Part shown: in pieces, positions 47,331-58,448 of the stretch | Numbering within the stretch: the first letter of the stretch is position 1 | Layout of the letters: every line of letters begins with the position of its first letter | DNA from: Larix kaempferi | Lineage: Eukaryota; Streptophyta; Pinopsida; Pinales; Pinaceae | Assembly: GCA_027924585.1 (NCBI GenBank) | Contig: BSBM01000050.1 | Coordinates: 5,484,501 to 5,548,500, forward strand | DNA: 64,000 nt | Reading direction: 5' to 3' | Translations under genes and position numbers: made by a program | Notes under the pieces: model-generated | Database searches by the model: none | Told to the model about the DNA's origin: nothing | The model's input: the letters and a program-made list of their open reading frames with translations, nothing else

Positions 47331-50300
47331 TGCTTCCGAAGATGATGAACCTCCAAAGAAGAAGGCTAGGGCAAAAAGTGATGATAGTAATGATGACTCA
47401 TCAAGTGAAGAAGAGTATGTTCTAATGTTTTCTCTCACAGGCACTATCTCCCATGGTTGTAATGATTGGTTAATTGACAATGGGGTTTCCAAACACATGA
47501 CTGGGTTTAAAGAATCTTTTGTAAATCTGTTTGAACATGAATCACCCCATAAAGTGAAACTTGGGGATGATTATCAATACCCAATCAAAGGAAGTGGTGA
47601 ATCCTCCTACAACCTAGATTCTGGAAAATCTTTGAAGATGAAAGAAGTCCTTTATGTACCTGGGCTCAAGAAAAACTTACTCTCCATCTCTGCACTGGAT
47701 GCAAAATGTATGAGGGTTGCATTTGTGGATGGCCAAGTCCTAATGTGGCCAAAGGGAAAGACCATAGATGATGCAGTAGTGATTGGAGAGCAAGAGGGAG
47801 GTTTGTATAAATTGAAAGGACAACCTGAACATGCCATGGTGCATGAATCCATGGAGCCAAGTGAAATTTGGCATAGAAGACTTGCTCATATGCACTATAG
47901 GGCACTTCTAATTGCAAGAAAGGCTGTAGAGGGTCTTCCTGAAATCAAGACCAAGCATGAAGGTGTTTGCAAAGGATGTGGAAAGAACACTAAGAAGGCA
48001 TTTCCAAGTAGTGAAAGCAAGGCAAAAGATATCCTGGAAATCATCCACTCAGATGTATGTGTGTGGTCCTATGTCATCTAGTTCTCTGAGTGGGTATGTT
48101 TACTATGTCTCATTTATTGATGACTTCTCCAGGAAGACTTGGGTATACTTCTTGAAAAACAAAGATGAGGTGTTTGATAAGTTCAAGGAATTCAAAACCT
48201 TGATGGAGAATCAAACTGACAAGAAGATCAAAACATTTAGATCCGACAATGGTGGAGAATTCACCTTAGGTGACTTCAAGAATCTTTGCAGTGATTCAGG
48301 GATTAAGAGGGAGTTGACTGCTCCTTACAATCCTCAACAGAATGGAGTTGCAGAAAGGAAGAACATAACAATCATGGAAGTAGCAAGGGCAATGCTGCAT
48401 GACTAGGATCTACCTATGCATCTATGGGAAGAAGCAGCTAGAATAGCTGTATATGTGCAGAACAGAACACCCCACAAGATATTGGATAACAAGACACTAG
48501 AAGAGGTCTTTTCTGGTAAGAATCCTGAAGTCAGCCATCTCAAAATATTTGGTTGTCCAGTATACACACATGTCCCAAAGGAAAAGAGGACCAAGATAGA
48601 TCCTTCAGGAAAGAAGGGTATCTGTGTGGGTTACAGTGAAAGCTCGAAGGATTATAGAATATACTTTCCAGGGTTCAAGAAGATTAATGTCAGTAGGGAT
48701 GTAACATTTGATGAAAACTTAGCATTCATCAAATCAAGAAAGGCACCTATCGAAGTTGATGAAAAACCTAAGGAAACTAGATTTCAAGACACTACCATGA
48801 TTGAAGCAATTCCAGAAGTTGTTCGTGAGTTTGAAGATCCGTAAGAACCTGTAGATCCACCCCATGATGATAACTCTCACAAGAGGAAACCTACATGGGC
48901 TAGAGAGTTCATTCAAGATGCAGAAATATTTGGCACTCCAGAAGAAGAACACAAAGCAAAGAAGAGAACCATATCACATACCAGCTATGTTGCTTTACTC
49001 TGTGACATTATGAACAAAGAACCTTCCAGTTATGAAGAAGCAGCGGAAAAGAAAGAATGGAAGGATTCCATGGTTGAGGAATACCAATCAATAATGAAGA
49101 ATGATGTTTGGGATGTTGTCCCAAGACCTAAAGAGAAGTCTGTTGTGACTTCCAAATAGATCTACAAAATAAAGCATGCTGCAGACGGCAGTGTAGAGAA
49201 ATACAAGGCAAGATTCGTAGCTCGTGGCTTCTCTCAAAAGGAGGGAATATATTATGAAGAAACTTTTGCACCTGTAGCCAGGTATACTTCCATCATATCA
49301 GTACTTGCCCTGGCTGCAACAATGAAATGAGAAATACACCAGATGGATGTCAAGACTGCTTTCCTGAATGGTGTAGTTGAAGAGGAAGTATATGTGGAGA
49401 AACCACTCAGTTTCGAAATACATGACAGGGAGTCATATGTGTGCAGATTGAAGAAAGCCTTGTATGGCTTGAAGCAAGCTCCCAGAACTTGGTATGGTAG
49501 GATGGACAGTTTCCTATCTAGTTTGTGCTTTACCAAGAGTAAAGTGGATTCCAACCTTTACTACAAGGTTGAGGAAGGGAATCCTGTGATTCTGCTCCTG
49601 TATGTGGATGACTTATTTGTAACAGGAGATGACAGATTGATTGCAGATACTAAGAGGAAGCTTGCTGCCAAGTTCAATATGAAAGATTTGGGAATGATGC
49701 ATTATTTCCTAGGAATGGAGGTGTGGAAGAGTGCAAATGGGATCTTTCTTTGTCAAGGGAAGTACACAGTAGATATCCTGAAGAGATTCGGGATGATGGA
49801 TTGCAAGGCCATGGCCACACCTATGGCATCGAATCTGAAGCTTCTATGTGATGCTTCATCTGAGCCGGTCGATGTCTCTATGTATCGTCAGATGATTGGG
49901 TCCTTGATGTACCTAATGAACACGAGACCAAATATTTGATTTGTGGTGAACACATTGATCCAGTTCTTGACGAATCCGAGGAGTGTTCACCTAGTTGCTG
50001 TAAAGCATGTTCTGAGGTACCTGAAGGATACAGTGGATTATGGGCTCAGTTATGAAGCGAATCAAAAGTTTAACCTGCAAGGTTATGTTGATTCAGATTG
50101 GGTAGGCAGTGCTGCAGATAGGAAGAGCACATCTGGGTGCTGCTTCAGTATGGGATCAGGTGTGATCTCTTGGTTCAGCAGGAAGCAATACTGCATAGCA
50201 CTGAGTATAGCTGAGGCAAAGTATGTTGCAGCTTGTTCATCTAGTTGTGAGGCAGTATGGCTATGGAAGCTACTGTCTGAGTTATTTGATCTCCCATTGG

Positions 50301-50560
50301 ATGCTATTGGTATATTTTGCGATAAACAAAGTTGTGTGAAGCTGTCTGAGAACCCAATGTTTCATGACAGGTCGAAACACATAGAGATCAAATATCACTA
50401 TATCAGGGATATGGTGCAGAGAGGAGCCGTGAATCTCCTGTATGTTGCGAGGACAAGCTTATTGCAGATGTGCTGACGAAGTCACTAGCCAGGGTGAAGT
50501 TTGAGTACTTCAGGGAGAGGCTTGGTGTTCTTCAAATTGAAGACACTTCAAGGAAGAAGT
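47330..50560 (+). pseudogene. Copia pol (protease, integrase, RT, RNase H)
   Basis: Protease motif WLIDNGVSKHMTG at 47468-47506, with N for the usual S after the catalytic D. Integrase: HHCC zinc region (IWHRRLAHMH; CKGCGK) near 47870-47985, then the DDE core with SDNGGEF near 48245 and NGVAERKN near 48345. RT: VARGFSQKEGI, QMDVKTAFLNG near 49340, LKQAPRTWY, and YVDD at 49601-49612. RNase H: YVDSDWVGSAADRKSTSG near 50085 and HDRSKHIEIKYHYIRDMV. Breaks: frameshift near 48060, TAG 48404, TAA 48841, TAG 49157, TGA 49328, TGA 49937, frameshift near 50460. Domain order RT after integrase identifies Ty1/copia rather than Gypsy. Confidence 0.9.
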
Positions 50561-50619
50561 GATGGACACATTTGCTGAAGCCATTCTAAGCATGTTGGAA
50601 GGAGGATCCTTCACATGGC

Positions 50620-51260
50620 TGTGGATGTAAGCGCTGGATGATGAGCATCAGGACGATGCTCCAGTTATTGCTCTGTATATACGCATCATGTTGGATGCTG
50701 GATATGATTAGTTGGATCATTTATATTTGTATGTAAGTACGCATCGTGTTGATGCTAGATATGATTAGTTGGATAATTTATATTTGTATGTATGTACGCA
50801 TCTTGTTGATGCTGGATATGATCAGTTGGATCATTTATATGTATGTACGCATCATGTTGGATGCTGGATATGATCGGTTGGATCATTTGTATGTATTTGT
50901 ATATGCATCATGTTGAATGCTTGGACTATGTATCTATATATGTATCAGGTGGATACATTGTATGATCAGGTAGATCATGTATGTTGATATGTATCATGTA
51001 TTTGTATTTGTATCAGGTGGATCATGTATGATGATATGTATCAGGTAGATACTTGGTGTGCATCAGGTGGATGCATTGTATGATCAGGTTGATCATGATG
51101 ATGAGCTTCAGGATGTTGCTCCAGATGATATGTACTAGGATGGTACAAGTGATGATAATCAGTATGATCATGGGCATCAGGATGATGCCTCGTGCGATGA
51201 TGATCTGTTGGATCATGAGTATCAAGTTGATACTTGGAGGTCAGAGATGATATGTGGTAG
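50620..51260. repeat. Tandem repeats in the copia 3' region, type 1
   Basis: Imperfect units of 50-65 bp built on GTTGGATGCTGGATATGAT, TTGGATCATTTATATTTGTA and TACGCATC, then passing into shorter (GTATCAGGTGGATCATGTAT)-type units. Lies between the end of pol and the 3' LTR. GAT/ATC-rich text is open on both strands in places but is low-complexity. Confidence 0.85.
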
Positions 51261-51264
51261 GTTG

Positions 51265-51825
51265 TGCAAATAGCATGTAATCAGTACTGATATATCTTTC
51301 CAGTCGTGCTGCGGCACATAAATGTTCCTGGGGTACTCTTTCCGGTATTGCTATGTAGTATGTAATCAATCCTCAAATATTCGATAGGTTGAGCTGTTTG
51401 CTCGTAATTAGTCCTGGGATGAGGTATTACTACAGAGACATGTAATTAGTCCTGGAGATCTGAGAGGTTGAGCTGTGTGCTCATAATTAGTCCTGGGATG
51501 CTCTTTAGAGATATTTCTGGTCGTGCTGTGGCACATAAATGTTCCTGGGATGCTCTTTAAAGGTTTTTTCTATCCACATGTAATCAGTCCTGGAGATCCG
51601 AGAGGTTGAGTTGTGTGCTCGTAATAAGTCCTGGGATGCTCTTTAGAGATCTTGTCGGTCGTGCTGCGACACATAAATGTTCCTAGGATGCTCTTTAAAG
51701 GTATTTTGGAGGAGATGCATGTAATCAGTCTTGGGAGATCTTGCCGGTCGAGCTTAGTCACATAAATATTCCTGGGATACTCTTTCCGGTATTGCATCCG
51801 CACATAAAATTAGTCCTGAGAGGCC
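51265..51825. repeat. Tandem repeats in the copia 3' region, type 2
   Basis: A different repeat of about 60-120 bp with recurring CATGTAATCAGTCCTGGGAT, GATGCTCTTTA(A/G)AG, GGTCGTGCTGCGGCACATAA and ATGTTCCTGGGATGCTCTTT. At least five partial units. Confidence 0.85.
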
Positions 51826-52047
51826 ACCTCTATCAGACCGTTCGCACAGATGATGACGACCTACAGGTGGTGGGCCTACATCCAGTATGAAAAAGGATTG
51901 GATTTGTAGAACTTCCTATGATGAGTAGAGTCAGAGATTGGTTGAGATAGCAGCTGCAGTGACGATGATGATGACGATGCATCGACGACGATGATCTTGA
52001 GAAGAATACTTGTCTAGCAGATATGTGTCGAGAAATACCTTCCTAGT

Positions 52048-52057
52048 TAAGAGTGAG
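52048..52057 (+). other. Candidate polypurine tract
   Basis: Purine-rich AAGAGTGAG directly before the 3' LTR, where plus-strand priming occurs in this element class. Short for a PPT, but the position is right. Confidence 0.5.
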
Positions 52058-52661
52058 TGTTGATGTATATGTAACTTCAGAATGTATTTCATCTATGTAT
52101 TTCATATATATTTATTGTACCCTTAGAAGAGATGTGTTATTCCTCTATAAGGAAGTGTCGTCATGTGTATTGACAAGTGTCGCAAGTGTGTGTACTTGCC
52201 GATGGGTTATTAGACCACTATGTGTGGGGTCGGCCCTGAAATATATATTATATTGTGGATGTACCTAGCTATACAAGTCGGCCCCATAGTGTAACTGGGA
52301 AAACAGGTTAAGTATAAATAGAGACCGGGAGATCTCTATTTGATCACTCGGAAACTCACACTTCTCTCACTCAGAAAGTGGCGCAGTAGTGAGGAGGACG
52401 ATCATCTGCTACTAGGAGACTATCTTAGTGTATTTTGGTTGTACTTTGGTTGAGCTATTGCTCTCTCTATCTTTGAGGAAGTTGTGGGGTTTTTCACCTT
52501 AGGGTTTTCCCCACGGAAACTCTGTGTCTCTTGTCTCTCATGCTTTTGATTCTTGTGATGCTTGTGATGCTTATTGTGATTGTTATGCATTGATATACTG
52601 TACATGTTATTCTGTCAGTAAAGATCCTAGAGTATTGTGAATTAATGCTCAAAATTTAACA
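52058..52661 (+). repeat. 3' LTR of the copia element
   Basis: 604 bp, about 96% identical to the 5' LTR by eye. The TATA box is kept at 52313-52320. The poly(A) hexamer position reads AGTAAA rather than AATAAA. Confidence 0.95.
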
Positions 52662-52835
52662 TATTTCTGCCACTGTTTCTGATACAATCAACTTTAGCCT
52701 CCATTATCCTGAGGCTAGTATGGAACGAATCAAGATTTCCCACCAGCTTCTCGAAGTAGTCTTTCATCTTGCCATTGCTATTCCAGATAGACACAAATTG
52801 GTATCCTCCATATTCAGACCAAACAATAGACTTCA
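52662..52835 (-). pseudogene. Upstream half of the open frame interrupted by the copia element
   Basis: Minus-strand exon candidate starting after the acceptor TTTTCTCTGAAG (near 52836) with SIVWSEYGGYQFVSIWNSNG and a helical segment (MKDYFEKLVGNLDSFHTSLR). It reads straight into the copia insertion site. No stop occurs between the acceptor and the site, and the frame stays open on the other side (45350 downward). Family not recognised. Confidence 0.35.
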
Positions 52836-53079
52836 GAGAAAATCACTGGGAGAACTTTCGCATAGAGAGACATGCGAGATACAGAGTGCGCCACCTTCGT
52901 GCATGAAATAACCACTAAAAACCTTGGGACTAGTCCTCATCGATCTCCTGCATGCGAGATAGATGGAGCCTATCAAGGGTGGCCGCTAGTTCAGACGAGG
53001 AGACATTTGAAAGGAGCGAGAGAATCCCGAGGAGATTTGGCCATTAAAGGAGTTTATCAAAAGGGTGAGACCTAGGTTA

Positions 53080-54450
53080 CAAGGGTGCAAGGGGGAAGGG
53101 ATTAGATGGTTTAAGGACATAGCTAAGGGACCCAATTATCAACTAGGAGGAGGTCGTTTATCATAACATGACCACAATTCAAGCCTACACCAATATTAGC
53201 CATGGTTTTCCATGAAAATTCTAACTCACATGGTTTTCCATGAAACTTTTCCAATTATCAAGACTACATTGTGGTTGGCATATACTAATAATGCATCAAC
53301 ATTAGCTAATATTGAGTCCACAAGTAAGGAAAAATTGTAATATATAGAAACCATAATTATGAAATTCCTTTTCAAGCAATATGAAAAAATTATAATGACC
53401 CATAATGCCTTGCATTTTGCATATGGATAATGTTCAATCAGTATTTATATATTAAATCTGGGATCATGTAACATTGTAGTTATAACAATAACATTATTGA
53501 TAATGCTTAATCAATTGTTGTACATAACCTTTTGCATTGCAACAATTCTCAATGATTATTTTTATTTCATGTAATTAATGGTTTTTTATTCCCTATAATT
53601 GGAGGAAGCTTGTTAATTTGCTACGCTTTATCCATCATGTTATCATTATAATTATAATGTTACACGATTTTGATTTCGTCAATTTAAAATTGACACAGTA
53701 TTAATTTGTGTGAAAGTAGAATCAGGGGTGATCAAAATAATTATGTATTATAAATTTTATTTTTGACAAGAAAAGGTAAATGCCAAATTTCAACATTGAC
53801 AAGTTCAATACATAATTTAAATCATATCAAGGTTATTATTAAATTTTACATATATAAAAAAAAAAAAATTAGATAGCAAATTAAATCTTTGTAAAAAAAT
53901 TTATTTAGATAGCAAATTAAATATATATATATATATAATGGTATATTACTTTTTTTTTCAGAGAAAAAAAACGTACTTTTGTTATTTCGAGGAAATCAAA
54001 AAGTGCAAAAACATATCTGATCTTTTTCCGATCATGTCTTTCAGCTTCCACACAGAAAACTAAAAACAAACTGTTCATCCAAAACTATCCGATCATCATG
54101 ACTCAGAGATCGACCAATACAAAAACTTGCTTATATAAAGCAGCTACAAAAAAGCAGAAATATATTATTACTTATTTTATGAATACACATACACATTTAA
54201 AAAAAAATATTATTATATATACCCCCACATAATATATTTATAAAACAATTGTCTTGCACATCCTAATACATATACCTTAATTCTTTATGAGTTGCGTGTT
54301 GACATCTTCCAAAAGAAATCGCTTGTGTTTTAACCAAAAATTAAAAACACCTATCCTATGAACAACCTTCCCTTCAATATAAAAAGCCTTGAGGTAGGAA
54401 ACGTTGTAATAATCAAAATTGCTTGACTCTAATGGGGGAGAATTTTTGTT
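53080..54450. other. AT-rich spacer, no gene seen
   Basis: Long AT-rich stretch with A- and T-runs and a short TA run near 53923-53937. No recognisable feature. Confidence 0.6.
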
Positions 54451-54606
54451 TGTTTGTAAAGATGCGAATTTATATTAAGCTCATAGAAATACAGTAGAGA
54501 TTACAGTCAGTGGTGGTCTTATCCAGAGGTGCCAGCCATAGATATCAACAGAGTTGTGGCGATTCAAAATCAAACTATACAAAAAAACCTAGCCATTGTA
54601 GGGAAA

Positions 54607-55566
54607 CTAGGGTGAATATAAGGAATAGTCATGACCATAGAGGCATACAAAAAATTGATAGTCATAGGCATAACCAGAACAGACAAAAAGTAAGAGAGAC
54701 ATCAGAAGAACCTCCTCAACCAGTTGCAGAGGGGCCTTCTGCATCAGAAGGTGTCTCCTCCAGAATTGGGCAGATGTAGTAATCCATGTCCTTCCAATCA
54801 TTGCAGGTGTTGGAGCAGCATTCCCAGGTGTCAAAGAAGCAATCCCAGGTGTCAACGTAGCTCTCACAGGAGGGAGAGTAGTCTTCGCAGAAGGACGAGT
54901 GGCTTGAGCAGGGAGCTTGACCAGCAAGGCCGTTGTCTTCTGGGGCATGACAGGAATGAAACCAGTTGTCTCATTAAGTGTACGCTTGGTCAGGTTCGGG
55001 CCCAAGGTGGAGGGGATGGGGAAGGAGGTGTTTGGTTGATCCTTTCCCTTCATAAGGTTCCTGCTGTGTGTCAAAACTGAAATTCTACCCCCTGGGTTGG
55101 ACTTATCCATGCCAAGAGGAGTGGCCAGAGTTCCAAGGGTGGATTCAGGTCTGAAAATAGACATGGTGGTGCCAGGTGTATTGTTCCCAAGATGTCTGTC
55201 GCAGTCGAAGGGACAAGTGGTGGCATAGGAGTCCCAACTGAGCGTGTGTTCCAGTGTGCCAAGGGTGGCAGCCAAGTTTGGAAGAGTAGCCCGCAGACTT
55301 TGGGTGGCATGGTGAGCAAGGGTCCAATTATTCTGCATGTCCTCCATAAGTTGGCATAACATGTTCTTCACAAGCCAATAGGGGTACCAGGTCTGCTCTT
55401 GATTCCTGTTAGCCAAAATGTCCACAATTATCCTAGCCTCCCAGTTATCAATGAGTAAACGAACTCGAATGAAGACTTCAGCACCATAGCCCTACCTGGT
55501 GTGACTCATCTCTAGAGCTGCATATTTCAGCTTGCTCTTGGTCTTGGTACCCTTTGGCCTACCCAT
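54607..55566 (-). pseudogene. Unrecognised GRPKG-starting ORF with one stop
   Basis: From ATG 55566 the minus strand reads MGRPKGTKTKSKLKYAALEM, a basic AT-hook-like start. It meets a TAG near 55493 and continues in the same frame to 54607 (about 300 further codons). The middle contains WYPYWLVKNMLCQLMEDMQN, and the later part is threonine/proline-rich with a short repeat (LTPGIASLTPGNAAPTPA). G+C content is higher than in the surroundings. No catalytic motif is visible. Basic N-terminus plus low-complexity body would suit the first ORF of a LINE or a gag-like protein, but no downstream polymerase was found. Confidence 0.4.
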
Positions 55567-55849
55567 GGGAGCCAATGAGAAGATGTTACAGGTGCAGGTA
55601 AGCAAGAGCGTGAGGAGAAATGGAGCACGAGGAGCCTGGAGTAGAACCAGGTGAGTGCAAATGTGCAATGCAGAGGGCCATGATAGAACATAGTAGTGTG
55701 AACCTGGAAGCTTGATCTTCGCATGCCAGAGATCCATGTGAATTATTTCCAGGAAGGATGAGGCGACGTTGGGGGTAGGGGAATTAAAGAGCCCAACGAC
55801 TTGACGTCGCATGGTTGACCTCAAAATTAATACATTGATATGTGGATCG

Positions 55850-55970
55850 GTAAGGCCTCGGTTATCGAATCATAAGACCCAAGGGATGTCTAATGGGATC
55901 TATGGATATGAATTTGCAGTGCCCAAATGAAATAATCAAATATCCTAAGCAGCACTCGAATGAATTTTCA
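55850..55970. repeat. Dispersed repeat D, copy 2
   Basis: Second copy of the 44737-44860 segment (ACCCAAGGGATGTCTAATGG; GAATTTGCAGTGCCCAAATG). Here a following TTTTCAGCGCCCAAATGAAA phrase partly repeats its end. Confidence 0.75.
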
Positions 55971-56850
55971 GCGCCCAAATGAAATAATTCTGGCGCGGAG
56001 GAGACACGTGGACAAGAGCCCCGACGTGGAGGAGTTGCGTGGGAAGAAGGTGTGATGTGGACTAGACACATCATATCCACACGTGCCAACGACCGTGAAT
56101 GATAAGCGAAGGTGGTTTCACAAATGGAGGAAGGTGGTTTTCCTTACCGCCCTTCCAACTTGTGAAATCATATGGTGCTGCCACGCGGAGAGCAGTTCCA
56201 GATTCCACAACCACCCATCCCTCTATCCTAGCGTGCATGTTGGGGATGCAGAACGGACGCGGGATCGTTGATATTTTCTGTGATTTCAAATGGTTTGTAC
56301 GTTGACAGTGATCCTGACCCTAACAACACCAATGGTAAATGATGGATTGTATCACTTGTGTGAATAATCTCATCATGTTTATGATGGATTGTGTTTATGT
56401 TTCATGACGTACAGATGATATCCCGCCACACTGTGATAATTAATGTCACGAAATTTTATGCATTGATACTGTGATGATATCCCGACCACTACCTACATTG
56501 AAACTTAAAGTTCAAACTCTCTGTATTTTCCAGTTTGGAGCTCTGTTTTCTCTCAAGACCGAGGTTTGCTTTTGCTGAGGTGGAACTGAGAAGAGTGTTG
56601 GGTGGGTAGAGCAGTAAGATTGGTTTGAATAATCGACTGCTAGTTTTTCAATTGGCAGGTATTTATATTATTCAAACCATAAATCTAAATCTGTAACAAA
56701 GCATGCTTATTCATCCTCCAGGCTAAAAATCCATATCTTCCATGGTTGTCAACAATCAATGCAATGACAGTTTCAAGTTCACAGTAATTTAAAGTCGTTG
56801 AAAATTTTAGATTCTTCAGATTTCCTTCCACCCTTGCTTGTCTTCTTTAG

Positions 56851-56941
56851 ATTTCAGGATACCGTGTTGGAAAAGGAATTTAACAGTGACGACAATGCAA
56901 ATAGTGATGCCATTAGTTGGAATGATTCTAGCTACGATTAA
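56851..56941 (+). pseudogene. Candidate terminal exon, acidic C-terminus
   Basis: Follows an acceptor (TTGTCTTCTTTAG) and reads FQDTVLEKEFNSDDNANSDA... to a TAA at 56939-56941, an acidic serine/asparagine-rich tail. Upstream 56050-56850 has splice-like signals (TTGGCAG/GTATTT near 56657) but no assignable exon. It sits just before a fragment of the transposase N-terminus at 57018 and may belong to a related gene. Confidence 0.25.
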
Positions 56942-57017
56942 CCAGACATAAACATTCTTTCTTTTTTTCTTTAAAAAATAAATAGAAACAATATACTTTT
57001 TGGTTTTCTCTTCCTGA

Positions 57018-57084
57018 GAATGAGGTGAATGATATAACAGCTTCTACTTCTTTGAGTGTAGCACAGATCAATTCTAGAATAATC
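57018..57084 (+). pseudogene. Fragment duplicating part of the transposase N-terminal region
   Basis: Encodes ENEVNDITASTSLSVAQI, matching ENEVNDIPDSTSMSVAHI encoded near 58777-58830 in the transposase-like gene, with the same DNA text GAGAATGAGGTGAATGATAT. It abuts the left end of the next palindromic block, so a piece of the gene lies on the outer side of the repeat. Confidence 0.6.
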
Positions 57085-58310
57085 AAAGCCATGTTCCACA
57101 ATCTGAGCGTTCCACGTGTCACCTTGGAGACTAGATTTCGACATTTGAACGACAAAATTTACAGATGTTTTGCTACAAAGAGTTTGCTGTCAAGTCAAAA
57201 TTTTGTCAGAGAAAGCGAGGTCGCTCTTTCGTTAGGTTGTTCCATTTCAGGGTGTTGGAAGTAGATACTAAGGAGAAAGAGCGTCTGCTCCTTCCCCCAA
57301 GGATGAGTGTTTCGGAGTGTCTAAAGTAGATATCGACACTTTAAACACATATTTCATAGGAACATTGCTTTGCACATTTTGCTGGAAAGTGGAAATATGC
57401 ACAGAGAAAGATCGACCGCTCTTTCTCCAAGTTCTATTTTTACAATTCCATTGTAAAAGAAGGTGCGGACGATCCTTCATCTTCCCAATATTCTTTTCGT
57501 TATAGCTTGAGACTACAAGAAGGGTTGGTCAATCCTTCTTCATCTTCACCATTCTGGATATCGTTCAATTTATAGATAAAGTTTTTCACAATTATCTACT
57601 AAACGAAGGGGCGTCCGACCCTTCTTTTGGTGTTCACCATTTTAGATATAGATGAATTGACATACTAGCTTTCGTAGGTTAAATAATTTTACAGTTCCCT
57701 CATAAATGAAGGGGCGGCCGACCCTTCTTCTGCCCAGTATTGTATTCATAATAGTTATAGAATGCAAGAAGGGTTGGTATATCCTTCTTTCTTTCGTCAT
57801 TCTTGATATAGGTGAATTGCTGGATATAGTTGTTCACAATTATATCCTAAATGAAGGGGCATCCGATCCTTCTCTTCGGAAAATGGAAGTCGGGACAAAC
57901 ATTTTTATATGTTAGAACTTAGATGATGTACGGGTCCCTACTATTTACAGCGGAAGTTGGAAGTCGGTAATTGTCGACATAGCCTTCTTAGATTAAATAT
58001 ATTTAAATTTATATCATAAATGAAGGGTCGGCCGACCCTTGTTGTGCTCAATATTCTTCCCTTATTCACAGTTTTGGAAATACATGTATTGACGGCCTAG
58101 CATTCGTAGGTTGAACATTTTTAATATTCCGTCATAAATGAAAGGGTGGGAGACGCTTCTTCTACCCAGTATTCTTTTCGTAATCTTTCTATACTGCAAG
58201 AAGGGTCGTTAGATCCTTCTTGTGTTCATTTATGCTACAAGAAGGGGCGGCTGATCCTTCCATTCGGAAAATTGGAAGTCCAGACAGACATATTTTTATA
58301 TATTATAACT
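57085..58310. repeat. Palindromic repeat block A9/B2, left of the transposase-like gene
   Basis: Starts with the CATTCCACGTGTCACC-type segment (near 57105). B palindromes near 57210, 57265 and 57405, then A palindromes near 57455, 57517, 57602, 57708, 57768, 57852, 58020, 58138, 58197 and 58240. It ends with ..TATATTATAACTTA. Same orientation and order as block A8/B1 and the right-hand block at 62480. Confidence 0.85.
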
Positions 58311-58448
58311 TATGTTATATATTTGTTTAAAATAAATATGATTTTTAATGTCCTCCTGTTATTTTATATTTCATAAAACACTTATGAACTGGATTTTGGT
58401 TTTGAACAATGTGTCCTATTATTTTATATTTTAGATATCGTTTATGAA

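Larger units (their letters stand above)
45356..52661 (+). mobile_element. Complete Ty1/copia LTR retrotransposon, 7306 bp
   Basis: Two 604-bp LTRs in direct orientation (45356-45959 and 52058-52661), both starting TGTTGATG and ending CA. They are flanked by an exact 5-bp target duplication TATTT (45351-45355 and 52662-52666). A primer site complementary to initiator tRNA-Met follows the left LTR, then gag, protease, integrase, RT and RNase H in copia order. The coding part ends near 50560, leaving an unusual 1.5-kb stretch of tandem repeats before the right LTR. By eye the LTRs differ at about 24 of 604 positions (about 4%) without indels, so insertion is not very recent. The ORF has several stops and frameshifts and the copy cannot be autonomous. 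Confidence 0.95.

Noticed and set aside
51022-51250. Isoleucine/methionine-rich open frames on both strands in the copia 3' region
   Set aside because: Products of GAT/ATC tandem repeats; open in both directions, no homology signal.
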